Assembly (NCBI RefSeq): GCF_006094435.1
Contig: NZ_CP034783.1
Coordinates: forward strand, 1,391,001-1,455,000
Direction: 5' to 3'
Length of the DNA stretch: 64,000 nt
Source: Pseudomonas sp. MPC6
GTDB taxonomy: Bacteria; Pseudomonadota; Gammaproteobacteria; Pseudomonadales; Pseudomonadaceae
The notes beneath the pieces were generated by a model. That model did no database searches. It had not been told where the DNA came from and saw nothing but the letters and a program-made list of their open reading frames with translations. The position numbers and the translations under genes are program-made. Of the stretch, positions 46,332 to 54,816 are shown in pieces. Position 1 is the stretch's first letter. Every line of letters starts with the position of its first letter.

Positions 46332-46440
46332 GTACGTTGTTCTCGCTGCAAGACGCCGAGGATGTCGAGGAATTCTAACGGGCTGGCGCGAGGTTGGCGT
46401 TACTTGTTTGAAGGCGTTCGGAATCAGTTGCCGCAAGATG

Positions 46441-46474
46441 CAAAAAAGCCGCACGACCCGACGGTCGTGCGGCT
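46441..46474 (-). terminator. Terminator after the PepSY gene
   Basis: GCCGCACGACC-CGAC-GGTCGTGCGGC with U6 on the minus transcript, 15 bp past the stop. Confidence 0.92.
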
Positions 46475-46488
46475 GCTTGATAGGCGTA

Positions 46489-46794
46489 TCAGTCGTCTTG
46501 TTTGTTTTTCAGGACTTCGCCGGTGGCGGCATTCAAATCCACGTCCCATTCAATGTTTTTGGCATCGCGCAGTTCAACTTCGTATTCGTAGTTGTTGAAG
46601 TGGTTGTCCAGGTCGCTGTCGGTAATCGTGGCCCCCGGGTGCAGTTTCAGCACGATCTGGTTCAGTTCTTCCAGCGGCTTGATCTTTTTGTCTTTGACCA
46701 GCTGCGGGATCTGATCGACAGGCACATCGGCCTGGGCCAGGCCAGCGGTGAGGGTCAGGGCAGCTGCGGTGAACAAGGCAGTCAGGGTTTTCAT
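46489..46794 (-). CDS. Periplasmic PepSY-domain protein
   Basis: A 101-residue exported protein. The Sec signal MKTLTALFTAAALTLTAGLA is cleaved after AQA. The mature part is one PepSY domain, with YEVELRDAKNIEWDVDLNAA and GEVLKNKQDD at the end. Similar proteins are induced by two-component systems and may inhibit proteases or sense cations. It has its own terminator. The histidine kinase downstream points the same way but is separated by that terminator. Confidence 0.88.
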   Translation of the reverse strand: MKTLTALFTAAALTLTAGLAQADVPVDQIPQLVKDKKIKPLEELNQIVLKLHPGATITDSDLDNHFNNYEYEVELRDAKNIEWDVDLNAATGEVLKNKQDD

Positions 46795-46884
46795 GGGGTT
46801 CTTTCCTTGGATTGATCTGTTTAAGTGGGATCAGATTAACTGTGGCAACTTAATTCAGCCTTAATTCCTCAAACTGCGCGCCCA

Positions 46885-48012
46885 TCAATACCCATTGTTC
46901 TTCAACAACTGCGTCACACTCGCCGCCGCCGGCCGTTTATAAAACTTGAGCAGTTCGCTGGCGCGGTTGGTGAAAATGCCATCGACGCCGGTGTCCATGA
47001 CTTTCTGATAATCCACGGCATCGTCGACGGTGTAGGCGTGCACCAGCAAGCCCTGGTCATGGGTGTACTGGTTCATCCACGGTTGCACCAGGTCCGAGTA
47101 ACTCTGATCACCCCCCTGGGTCAGCCTGACAGAAGGGCCGGTGCCGATGGCGCCCTGGGCCTTGGCGTACTCGACCCAGCGCTGGAATTCGGCTTTGTCC
47201 TTCGGTTGCTGTTTGGCGTAGAACGTCGCTTTGTCCTTGTCGCCGGACTGGGCGAAGGTCACCTTGGACTTGGGCTCGATGCTGCCTTCGCCGACCCACA
47301 GCAGCAGGATCTTCGGCACTTGCGGCATTTCCTTTTGCAACAGTTCGAGGCTGCCCTTCTCGAACGTTTGCAGCACCACCTTGCCTTTGCCCTGGCCGAC
47401 CGCCAGTTCGCTTTTCGCCAGTTTCGAACCGGTCGGACTCAACCAGCCGCGATCCTGGAGCTTGTCCTTGAGGTCGCGTTCGAGACCGGGAAACTGCTTC
47501 GGTTCCTTGGTTTCGATGTACAGGCCCGGCTTGTGCAGCGGGTTGCCCTGGGCGATGTCGATGATCTCGTCCAGGGTCAGGATCTTCAGCCCCGCATAGG
47601 ACGGGCGGGCGCGATCCGGGTAAGCGCTGTTGAACCAGCTGCCGGCATCGAGGGTTTTCAGTTCGGCAAGGGTGAAGGCGTTGGCCGGGCTGTCCTTGCG
47701 CTCCGGAAATTTGGTGGAGACGTCGGTGGTACGTTGCAGGTTGTCGTCGTGCAGGGCGAACAGCACGCCGTCCTTGCTGCGCTGCAAGTCCAGCTCCAGG
47801 TAATCGGCGCCCAGATCGCGCGCCAGTTTGTAAGCCGGGGCGGTGGATTCCGGTGCATCGAAGGACGCGCCACGGTGGGCGATCACGGCGGGATGCGGGA
47901 TACCCAGGCGGGTCGCCAGTGCGGTGGGGCTTGGTTCGCTGGCGGCCTGTGCCTGGCCGAGGCCGAGCAGCACACTCAGCAGCAGGGCGCTTTGGGTGAA
48001 GGTGACAGGCAT
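46885..48012 (-). CDS. glpQ: Periplasmic glycerophosphodiester phosphodiesterase
   Basis: A 375-residue exported enzyme that hydrolyses glycerophosphodiesters to glycerol-3-phosphate and an alcohol. The signal peptide (SALLLSVLLGLGQAQA) is followed by the GDPD barrel: VIAHRGASFDAPESTAPAY (catalytic His and Ca-binding Glu), YLELDLQRSKDGVLFALHDD, and YIETKEPKQFPG. VHAYTVDD and GVDGIFTNRASELLKFY close the domain. AAAGGA precedes the ATG. It lies between the PepSY gene and a divergent DUF3509 gene and appears to be monocistronic. Confidence 0.93.
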   Translation of the reverse strand: MPVTFTQSALLLSVLLGLGQAQAASEPSPTALATRLGIPHPAVIAHRGASFDAPESTAPAYKLARDLGADYLELDLQRSKDGVLFALHDDNLQRTTDVSTKFPERKDSPANAFTLAELKTLDAGSWFNSAYPDRARPSYAGLKILTLDEIIDIAQGNPLHKPGLYIETKEPKQFPGLERDLKDKLQDRGWLSPTGSKLAKSELAVGQGKGKVVLQTFEKGSLELLQKEMPQVPKILLLWVGEGSIEPKSKVTFAQSGDKDKATFYAKQQPKDKAEFQRWVEYAKAQGAIGTGPSVRLTQGGDQSYSDLVQPWMNQYTHDQGLLVHAYTVDDAVDYQKVMDTGVDGIFTNRASELLKFYKRPAAASVTQLLKNNGY

Positions 48013-48246
48013 GGGTCGAGGTCCTTTCGCAGTTTTTCAAAGAGTCCCCTTTTAACAACTGAGGGCTGCCAGCGCTATCGCGAGACCGACATAAACCGAT
48101 TCAAAGCAGATATTTCCCGCGCTTTCATGCGGTTCCTTGCAGTACCCTTGGCCCCGGCAGCGTCCCCGGCAGAGGGAACGCCATTGACTTGTCTTGCGTG
48201 TAAACCATCGATCACCGGTCCATCACGACCCTTTGTGAGGTTTACC

Positions 48247-48573
48247 ATGCGTATCACTTCCCAGCTCATCTGCCAGGCTGCCGACCAACTCAAGGGCTTC
48301 GTCGGCCTCAATCGAAAAACCGGCCAGTACATCGTTCGCTTCAGTGAAGACGCGTTCGGCATGGACGTGGCGGATGACGGCATCATTGCGGCGAGCGAGT
48401 TCGTCTGGGCAGCCGGTCCGGAGCAGGCCATGACGCTTAAACGCGAGTCGATTCAGTTGTTGCTGGATCAGCACATCGATGACCGGATCAACATTACCGA
48501 GCCGTTGCGGGTGTACATGAACCGGCGGGAAGTGCCTGAGATTTCGGCAGTGCGCAGTCTGGTGCAGGGCTGA
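48247..48573 (+). CDS. DUF3509 family protein
   Basis: A 108-residue soluble protein of a family almost limited to Pseudomonas. It opens MRITSQLICQAADQLKGFVG and ends with the conserved NITEPLRVYMNRREVPEI region. GAGG about seven bases upstream supports ATG 48247; the same frame is open far upstream only because it runs antisense to glpQ. Its function is unknown. Its TGA is directly followed by the stop of the convergent DUF1003 gene. Confidence 0.85.
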   Translation: MRITSQLICQAADQLKGFVGLNRKTGQYIVRFSEDAFGMDVADDGIIAASEFVWAAGPEQAMTLKRESIQLLLDQHIDDRINITEPLRVYMNRREVPEISAVRSLVQG

Positions 48574-49104
48574 TCAGCGGCTCGGCTGATCCTTGGCCAC
48601 AAAGTGCTGATGCATCTCCGACGTCAGGCTCTCGATGCGTTCGGTCAGGGCCTTGGTCATCTCGGTCAGCCGGGTGTTCTGCTCCAGCAGTTCCAACAGT
48701 TGCGCGGTGTTCTGCGCGGCCTGGGCCTGACGTTCGGAGTTGGCCACGGCCAGGGCTTCGCGGTGTTGCGCATCGGCTTCGGACTGGGCTTTGTCACGGG
48801 CGGCCTGGCGGGTCTGGGCCAGCAGAATCAGGGGTGCGGCATAAGCCGCTTGCAGGCTGAACGCCAGGTTGAGCAGGATGAACGGGTACAGGTCAAAGTG
48901 GGCCACGCCAAACAGATTAAGGCATATCCACACCACCACGATCAGCGTCTGCGCACCGAGAAAGGTCGGCGTGCCGAAGAACCGCGCAAAGGCTTCGGCG
49001 CGCAAGGCAAACTTGTCGTTGCCAAAGGTCGGCGCCAGGTGCGCGTGAGGCCGGTGGAAACGCAGGTGATCGACGGCGGCGGTGGTTTTGGTGTCGGTGG
49101 TCAT
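48574..49104 (-). CDS. DUF1003 family membrane protein
   Basis: A 176-residue protein with two membrane helices (ARFFGTPTFLGAQTLIVVVW and LNLAFSLQAAYAAPLILLAQ). The DUF1003 core DLYPFILLNLAFSLQAAYAA is followed by a long cytoplasmic coiled coil (about residues 95-170). The start is ATG 49104 (MTTDTKTTAAVDHLRFHRP). The stop abuts the DUF3509 stop at the palindrome TGATCA. Its function is unknown. Confidence 0.85.
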   Translation of the reverse strand: MTTDTKTTAAVDHLRFHRPHAHLAPTFGNDKFALRAEAFARFFGTPTFLGAQTLIVVVWICLNLFGVAHFDLYPFILLNLAFSLQAAYAAPLILLAQTRQAARDKAQSEADAQHREALAVANSERQAQAAQNTAQLLELLEQNTRLTEMTKALTERIESLTSEMHQHFVAKDQPSR

Positions 49105-49169
49105 GGGGCTCTCTGCCTGGCGCTGGGACTGAGGCTCACTATAGCGCCAGGGCGCAGCGAGAGCTTGAT

Positions 49170-49778
49170 CTAGACCTGATGGCAGGCCAGAAACATGTCC
49201 AGCGCCGACTCCACGACTGCGCTCTGCCGCTCGGCTGACAGGGTTGGCAGGCCCATGGAAATCTGTGGCCAGAAGGCAAAGGACTTGAGCATTCCCTGAA
49301 TCTGCTGCGCGGCAAATTCCGGCTCGCCCGGTTTTAACCGGCCGGCGGCCTGGGCGGCACGGATCCACAGGGTCAGGCTTTCTTCGCGTTCGCCCATGCG
49401 CGCGACCATGTTCTGCGCACGCTCCGGGGAATGGATGGTGGCGGCGATGGCAATCCGGGCCAGGTCGAGAAAATTGTCGTCGCTCATCATCTGCAACTTT
49501 GCCATCAGCATCCGGCGCATCTGGTCGCGCAGGGGCAGGTCCGGACGGTAGGACGTTTCCGGTTCCGCGGTCAGTCGCGCCCACAACTGATTGAGGATTT
49601 CGGCGAACAACTCTTCCTTACTGGGGAAGTGGTTGTACACCGTGCGCTTCGACACCCCTGCAGTGGCGGCGATCTTGTCCATGCTGGTGATGTCGAAGCC
49701 GTTGGCACGGAATTCGGCAATCGCCGCCTGAATGATGGCTGCACGTTTTCGATCGGTGAGGCGCTGTGGGGCAGTCAT
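49170..49778 (-). CDS. TetR-family regulator of the adjacent metallo-hydrolase
   Basis: A 202-residue TetR-type regulator. The HTH is at about residues 30-55 (ITSMDKIAATAGVSKRTVYN), preceded by RLTDRKRAAIIQAAIAEFRA. The C-terminal domain is AefR-like (TetR_C_7). Two matching inverted repeats in the 211-bp divergent region to the metallo-hydrolase gene are its likely operators. The second lies about 80 bp and the first about 30 bp from its own start, so autorepression is expected. Confidence 0.9.
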   Translation of the reverse strand: MTAPQRLTDRKRAAIIQAAIAEFRANGFDITSMDKIAATAGVSKRTVYNHFPSKEELFAEILNQLWARLTAEPETSYRPDLPLRDQMRRMLMAKLQMMSDDNFLDLARIAIAATIHSPERAQNMVARMGEREESLTLWIRAAQAAGRLKPGEPEFAAQQIQGMLKSFAFWPQISMGLPTLSAERQSAVVESALDMFLACHQV

Positions 49779-49808
49779 AGGGACGCTTCGTCAGGAAAAG
49801 GTAAAGAT

Positions 49809-49871
49809 TACACTGATCAGTTTACTTGTGATCGGCAATGATGCAACCTAGAAACTACACTGTGCAGTGTA
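49809..49871. promoter_or_regulatory. Two tandem TetR operators
   Basis: TACACTGATCAGTTTA (49809-49824) and TACACTGTGCAGTGTA (49856-49871) share the pattern TACACTG-N2-CAGTGTA. The second has perfect 7-bp arms and the first one mismatch. The spacing of 47 bp between equivalent bases suggests one site per promoter. Confidence 0.7.
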
Positions 49872-49989
49872 ATGCTCTGTTAATCCTGTGCAGTGACCAT
49901 AGAGTTTTCGGCTAGTGCGTGCGTGCTCGGCCATTTAACGTTTCAAAGCAGAGGGCCGCCAATCTGCGGTTTTCCTGGAGTCTTCAGCC

Positions 49990-51042
49990 ATGGCCACCTC
50001 AACTTCCCCGGCGGACAACACCGCCACACCTGAAGCATCTCGACAGACTCAAGTGCAATACCGAAACCATGCCCCGGTGCAACGCGAAGGTTTTCGTAAA
50101 ACCTTGCGCATCCTGTGGAACATGATCTTCCACAAACCGGGCAACACCCGCCCGACGGCACCCGTACCGGTGCAAAACCTGACGCGAGCGGCATTGCTTG
50201 CCGCGCCCAATCACAGCGTCTACCGCCTCGGTCATTCCACGGTACTGCTGAAACTGCGCGACAAATTCTGGATCACCGACCCGGTCTTCGCTGAACGCGC
50301 CTCACCGGTGCAATGGGCCGGCCCCAAGCGTTTCCATCAGCCACCGATCAGCCTGGACGAACTGCCGCCGATTGAAGCGGTGATCCTGTCCCACGATCAC
50401 TATGACCACCTCGATTATCAGGCGGTACTCAAACTGGCGGACAAGGCTAACTACTTCCTGACGCCCCTGGGCGTAGGCGACACCCTGATCAAATGGGGCG
50501 TCGACGCCAGCAAGGTGCGTCAGCTGGACTGGTGGCAGGGCACCGAGGTCGATGGCCTGCAGTTCATCGCCACCCCTTCGCAACATTTTTCCGGCCGCGG
50601 CCTGTTCGACGGCAACAGCACCCTGTGGGCTTCATGGGTGATGATCGACGGCGACACGCGAATCTTCTTCAGCGGCGACAGCGGCTATTTCGACGGCTTC
50701 AAACGCATCGGCGAACAGTTCGGACCGTTCGACCTGACACTGATGGAAACCGGCGCCTACAACGTTGAATGGCCCCATGTGCACATGCAGCCGGAGCAGA
50801 CCTTGCAAGCGCATCTCGATCTGAAAGGGCGCTGGTTACTGCCGATCCACAACGGCACTTTCGACCTGTCGATGCATGCCTGGTACGAACCCTTTGACCG
50901 GATCCTGGCGTTGGCCTGGGAGCGCAATGTGTCGATCACCACGCCGCAGATGGGGCAAGCCTTCAATGTGCTGCATCCGCAGCGAGGCAGCACCTGGTGG
51001 GATGAGGTCGAGCAGCAGGTGTACCTGCAGAGTGTCGGCTAA
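49990..51042 (+). CDS. MBL-fold metallo-hydrolase (NAPE-PLD / RomA-like)
   Basis: A 350-residue metallo-beta-lactamase-fold hydrolase. The metal-binding motif is SHDHYDHLDY (HxHxDH). Further ligands lie in SQHFSGRG and FFSGDSGYFDG, and LLPIHNGTFDLSMH gives the last His. The N-terminus (about 50 residues, GFRKTLRILWNMIFHKPGNT) matches bacterial proteins related to NAPE-specific phospholipase D. It is probably membrane-associated and acts on a phospholipid or lipid-like ester. It is divergent from the TetR gene and likely repressed by it. Confidence 0.87.
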   Translation: MATSTSPADNTATPEASRQTQVQYRNHAPVQREGFRKTLRILWNMIFHKPGNTRPTAPVPVQNLTRAALLAAPNHSVYRLGHSTVLLKLRDKFWITDPVFAERASPVQWAGPKRFHQPPISLDELPPIEAVILSHDHYDHLDYQAVLKLADKANYFLTPLGVGDTLIKWGVDASKVRQLDWWQGTEVDGLQFIATPSQHFSGRGLFDGNSTLWASWVMIDGDTRIFFSGDSGYFDGFKRIGEQFGPFDLTLMETGAYNVEWPHVHMQPEQTLQAHLDLKGRWLLPIHNGTFDLSMHAWYEPFDRILALAWERNVSITTPQMGQAFNVLHPQRGSTWWDEVEQQVYLQSVG

Positions 51043-51127
51043 AGCGGCTACAGGGCGGGGCGCGTATTCGTACAGGATTCAGCGATAAGTGATGACGGAC
51101 ATTTCCAGCGTCGTCGATAGGCTGGAA

Positions 51128-51590
51128 AACGGGTGAACTCATTCACTCGCTATCCATCATCACAAGGATTTTTATCACATGGATGTGACATTAAAAGCCT
51201 GCATGACGCGAAGGCATTGGCCATCGCCGAGTCGCTGGATCAGGAGCGACGGGCAGGGCATATTCGAGGCCCACTGCATGGCATTCCGGTACTGTGGGCC
51301 TGCTCAGTCGCACGGGCATTATTCCCGTGACATACAAAACCGATACCCCCGGGCCGATGACGCGCACCGTTCGCGAGGCTGCCCTGCTATTGAATGCCAT
51401 GACCGGCAGTGACAATGCCGAACCGATCAAAACACCACAGCCCATTCGCCGCGTGGATTACACGAAATGGCTGCAACCGACACGAACCGGTTCTTGCCGT
51501 CCAAAGCCTGGAGCAACTGGTGCAATTCAACGAAAACGCTCCCGGCGCAAGTATCCCGTGCGCGGCGGGCACCGGCGTTTAATCCGTAGG
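51128..51590 (+). pseudogene. Decayed amidase gene (AS family)
   Basis: Three pieces of an amidase are joined out of frame. First [20 protein letters not shown] and GPLHGIPV (to about 51290), the start of the amidase-signature domain. Then, in another frame, [20 protein letters not shown] and [16 protein letters not shown] (51297-51415). Then VQSLEQLVQFNENAPGASIP (about 51500-51560) from the C-terminal part. The catalytic Lys and the Ser-rich stretch are missing between pieces one and two. It is a deletion relic with no function expected. Confidence 0.8.
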
Positions 51591-51659
51591 CAGTGGCGGG
51601 TGCTGAATAGGCGAGTCATAGCTCGACGCTCATTGAGCGTCAGAGCTGCTCCTGCCAGA

Positions 51660-51977
51660 TCACTCAACCATCGCATAATCCGCCCGTCCCACCGGATTCG
51701 GCGTCGAGCCCTTCACATTCATCCCTCTCCCCGGCGCAAACCCCGGGAAGAACACCAACCCCTGCGCTTCGAACCGGTAAGCCAACGCCAGCCGGGTCAC
51801 ATCCAGCACATCACGCTCGGCTTCGAATCGTTGAATGGCGTCAACCGAAACGCCGGATTCTTCAGACAGCTCTTTGATACTCCAACCCAGCATCGCCCGG
51901 GCCTGGGCGCAGTGGGTTGGCGTGAATTGGAAAAGGGCGATACGTTCCAGGGTGATCTTCATCGCATAAGAGGCCAT
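51660..51977 (-). CDS. XRE-like HTH regulator
   Basis: A 105-residue protein with a single HTH around residues 22-62 (CAQARAMLGWSIKELSEESG, VSVDAIQRFEAERDVLDVTR). The C-terminus is FEAQGLVFFPGFAPGRGMNV, common in small Cro/C1-type regulators of mobile elements. GGAGA about six bases before ATG 51977 supports that start over an ATG five codons later. A LexA-like or self-operator site lies 37-56 nt upstream. Confidence 0.8.
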   Translation of the reverse strand: MASYAMKITLERIALFQFTPTHCAQARAMLGWSIKELSEESGVSVDAIQRFEAERDVLDVTRLALAYRFEAQGLVFFPGFAPGRGMNVKGSTPNPVGRADYAMVE

Positions 51978-52013
51978 GGTGTTCTCCGGGCTCGAGAGTG
52001 TCGGTTCAAAATA

Positions 52014-52033
52014 TACTGTGTTTTTGTACAGTT
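52014..52033. promoter_or_regulatory. LexA-like box upstream of the XRE gene
   Basis: TACTGTGTTTTTGTACAGTT fits CTGT-N8-ACAG, the SOS box pattern, in the right place to cover the XRE promoter. It could also be the XRE protein's own operator. Confidence 0.5.
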
Positions 52034-52302
52034 GTTTTGGCCCCGGATCAAACTCATTTTTTGAAGCATGCTATTTCGGCCACTCCAGCCAGATCTACGA
52101 TGGCTCTCACGGCACTCGGCGAAACAGCATCGAATACACCGCTGATCTCTCACAGTCTAAATCCCAACGCGAGCAGCAAACCTCCTGGATCGGGCGGCTT
52201 CGGACCGAGTGCATGCCCGTTTCTACGTGGGTTTGCTAGTTTTTGTAATAGCAAGCATGCGCATCAGTCAGGGTTGGAATCAGCAGGCCTCTTCTCACGA
52301 AT
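52034..52302. other. Gap of 269 bp without a recognised gene
   Basis: Frames are open in both directions but none has a ribosome-binding site or recognisable sequence. Only the promoter of the next gene group is expected here. Confidence 0.35.
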
Positions 52303-52548
52303 ATGCCTTCGCACCATTTCAACTTCACCCAGGAGAACCTCATATCGATCCTCGAAAGCGACTGGAAGAAATTCAAGGAATTGCGCAAGATTGCGCTCGA
52401 TCGTTTCTGCCAAGGTGTACTGGCTGATGCCAACACCATCACCGGGCATGACGCGCTTTCGTCGCAAGCCAGGTATGTAATGCTTCATCGCTTGATGCGC
52501 GATCGGCACAACGACATAGGCCGGATTTTCGACGCCTACAGTCGCTAA
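52303..52548 (+). CDS. Hypothetical protein (81 aa)
   Basis: An 81-residue, mostly helical soluble protein (MPSHHFNFTQENLISILESD, then KKFKELRKIALDRFCQGVL). There is no signal peptide or known motif. The start lacks a clear Shine-Dalgarno. It is followed after nine bases by another small ORF and then the DUF6933 gene, so the three may be one transcript. Confidence 0.55.
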   Translation: MPSHHFNFTQENLISILESDWKKFKELRKIALDRFCQGVLADANTITGHDALSSQARYVMLHRLMRDRHNDIGRIFDAYSR

Positions 52549-52557
52549 AAGGCACCC

Positions 52558-52704
52558 ATGGCCCTGCGATTGATGGTCAGGCACGACTTATTGACCGATG
52601 CAGAACTCTCGATTCTCAGCGAGGCAACGCAGCAGGACCTTGCTGACGTTGTTCGCCAGCCCTATGAGCTTGAATGGATTGAAGAGATCGAGCGAGAGGA
52701 CTGA
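52558..52704 (+). CDS. Hypothetical small protein (48 aa)
   Basis: MALRLMVRHDLLTDAELSIL opens a 48-residue acidic protein ending WIEEIERED. AAAGG six bases before the ATG gives a plausible ribosome-binding site, better than that of the preceding gene. Tight spacing on both sides suggests an operon with 52303-52548 and the DUF6933 gene. No homologue is recognised. Confidence 0.5.
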   Translation: MALRLMVRHDLLTDAELSILSEATQQDLADVVRQPYELEWIEEIERED

Positions 52705-52736
52705 GCATCGCACATCGCATTATTAAAGGACCACGA

Positions 52737-53438
52737 ATGTTGATCTTCAACTGCACCGAAGCCGCCGGCAACTTCTTCAGTCGCGTGCACAAAGGCAAGA
52801 AAATCACCCCGGTGGAGAAGCCGCCATCGACCGTTGTCGAGGACGACGAGCCAGACGAATTCGCCGAGCAATGGCTGGTCCACGCCAAGACCGTGCAACG
52901 TAAGCACGTGTTGTACGTCATCCATGTGCAAACTCGTTACTGCATGATCTTCGCCGACGCTAAAAAGGCTGACGTTGCAGGTTTTATCCAACGATTCACC
53001 GAACGCTGGATGAATGGGCTGATGCGTGATGCGCTGCACCATGACGCCCTGCAATGGGCGGGTGGTACCGACATGCTGGAGCGAATCGCTGAAAGCTGCC
53101 GCCAATACAAGCTGTACAAACGTGGTCATCGCAGTGCGCAGGGACACCTGGGTGAAATTGCCTGGATCTTTGAGGATTACGCCGCAGAGTGGGGATGTTT
53201 ACCGCCAGACGAGATCATGGCTGGTCGCTTTGACGCAAAGATGAATGGCTTCATCAGAGGAAATAAAAGCGTCAAAGGTTATTTAGTGCCGGACGAAGAA
53301 ATGATGGCCCACTGGATGCGCCAGTACTGTGGTCTCGACGAGTCCGTCATCCAGGACGCCCGCAACCGACGTGATGAAGTAAAACGAGAGATACGGGAGC
53401 TGGAAGCGGCCCACGAGCAGCAGGATCAGCCGTTGTAA
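52737..53438 (+). CDS. DUF6933-type protein
   Basis: A 233-residue soluble protein starting MLIFNCTEAAGNFFSRVHKG. The pattern (KHVLYVIHVQTRYCMIFADA, FIQRFTERWMNGLM) is one I associate with DUF6933, often found in accessory regions. The C-terminal third is charged and helical (VIQDARNRRDEVKREIRELE). Its function is unknown. It is convergent with the next gene across 17 bp. Confidence 0.65.
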   Translation: MLIFNCTEAAGNFFSRVHKGKKITPVEKPPSTVVEDDEPDEFAEQWLVHAKTVQRKHVLYVIHVQTRYCMIFADAKKADVAGFIQRFTERWMNGLMRDALHHDALQWAGGTDMLERIAESCRQYKLYKRGHRSAQGHLGEIAWIFEDYAAEWGCLPPDEIMAGRFDAKMNGFIRGNKSVKGYLVPDEEMMAHWMRQYCGLDESVIQDARNRRDEVKREIRELEAAHEQQDQPL

Positions 53439-53455
53439 TAACGCTATGCAGCGAG

Positions 53456-54445
53456 TTACTTGCCCTCCAACCCCGGCGCCTCACGAATAATGAAGTGATC
53501 CAGGTTCTCGATATCGGCACTGAACACCCCGAACGTCTGCTCGGGGTTCTTCTTGCTCGGCACCTGCTGCAACTCCGGCGTCACCCCATAAAAGAAGCAA
53601 AACAACTCGGCATCACTGTCGATGGCATGCTTGATCTCCTCCAGAAACGCCTTGCGCTTGCGGTAGTTCTCAATCAGCTTCTTGCTCAGGTAAACGTTGA
53701 CCGAATAAGGCTTCTTCTTCGCCTCATCCCCTTGCTTGAACCAGACCTTCTGTTCGAAATCGATGCGAAAGCTCTGGGTGTAATCCTTGATCTCCTTGAT
53801 CTTGCCCCAGTAGATCAGCCCCTTGTTGTCCTGCAGATACTCGATTTTCTTGAAGAATGATGCATAAGGCGCCGTGTGCTCGCCAATCTTCAGCGGCATG
53901 CGCTTGAGCAGCTCCTTGTCCTCGAAGTTCGACACGAAGCATTCCACCGGATGCGCGAAGACACTGGTCTTGTCCGGCGCCGAGTCGCGAGTCGAATGCT
54001 CGACGTCACTGGCCGCTGAAGGAAGTTTGGGATCATCCCGCAAGACATCCGCCATCACTGCCGGGTTGGATGGCTTGCGCACATACTCACGCCGAGTCAG
54101 CAATAACTCGGATGGGAAATGTTCCTCGCGACTGTCATCCGTTTCCGCACCCTCCGCCTCGACGCCCGATGCCGGCGTCTTCAAGCTGACATAAGGACAA
54201 CCCTCGACATGCCGGGTGCTGGGGATGTTCTTGAAGTGCGGCGTGCGTACGTAATTGACATTCTTGGCGTTGAACGTCCCCAACACATTCCCCGCATCGA
54301 ACGCCAAGCGGCAGGCATCGTTGGGGCACTGGAAGTGCTCCTTGGCGGAATCGAACGCCATCGTCTCGTCGAAATTCAAATCGCGCGCGTCATAGATCGA
54401 CAGCTTGGCGTCGAGGCTGAGGCAGTAGGCGAGGTCGAATTTCAT
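53456..54445 (-). CDS. Hypothetical protein with a possible zinc-binding N-terminus (329 aa)
   Basis: A 329-residue protein of unknown function. Near the N-terminus, C40 and C45 (FQCPNDACRLAF) and H79 and C83 (RHVEGCPYVS) could form a small zinc site. A low-complexity acidic linker (about 90-150) leads to a C-terminal domain with KKIEYLQDNKGLIYWGKIKE and a basic stretch KKLIENYRKRKAFLEEI. I start at ATG 54445 (MKFDLAYCLSLDAKLSIYD); the 32 upstream codons look non-coding. The layout resembles accessory proteins of nuclease or defence loci, but no family is assigned. Confidence 0.65.
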   Translation of the reverse strand: MKFDLAYCLSLDAKLSIYDARDLNFDETMAFDSAKEHFQCPNDACRLAFDAGNVLGTFNAKNVNYVRTPHFKNIPSTRHVEGCPYVSLKTPASGVEAEGAETDDSREEHFPSELLLTRREYVRKPSNPAVMADVLRDDPKLPSAASDVEHSTRDSAPDKTSVFAHPVECFVSNFEDKELLKRMPLKIGEHTAPYASFFKKIEYLQDNKGLIYWGKIKEIKDYTQSFRIDFEQKVWFKQGDEAKKKPYSVNVYLSKKLIENYRKRKAFLEEIKHAIDSDAELFCFFYGVTPELQQVPSKKNPEQTFGVFSADIENLDHFIIREAPGLEGK

Positions 54446-54550
54446 GGCGGGCTCAGGTCCTTGAGTGGGAAAGGCTATTAATAGCGAGAGGCGGGGCGAG
54501 TTGCACTGACTGTTTTCAAAACCCCGCAAAACCCACAGCAAGCCACCGGC

Positions 54551-54653
54551 CCTGTAGGAGCGAGCTTGCTCGCGAAAAACTCAAGAACGCCACTGGGCAT
54601 CTGGATTTACGCATTATCATTCACAATCTTCGCGAGCAAGCTCGCTCCTACAG
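54551..54653. repeat. REPIN
   Basis: Inverted arms at 54551-54576 and 54628-54653 (CTGTAGGAGCGAGCTTGCTC and complement) in the 371-bp gap before the antitoxin gene. The remainder of that gap holds only its promoter. Confidence 0.85.
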
Positions 54654-54816
54654 TGGTAGGGCCTTGTGTGGTTGATTGAGCGGGTGGGCGCCTTGCTAAG
54701 GGCGAGGTCGTTGACAGAACCGTAATACGCCTTTTTTTACAGACGGTCAGCTCGACACCTTGCCTATCAAAGATCTCAAGCTTCAGCTAGCGTGGCTAAC
54801 TCTGAGGAGATGCCGA

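Noticed and set aside
47038..48573. A 511-codon plus-strand frame
   Set aside because: The first 400 codons are antisense to glpQ; only the DUF3509 part from ATG 48247 is supported.
51976..52239. Possible gene on the plus strand over the XRE promoter
   Set aside because: No ribosome-binding site, no recognisable sequence, and it would overlap the divergent XRE start and the LexA-like box.
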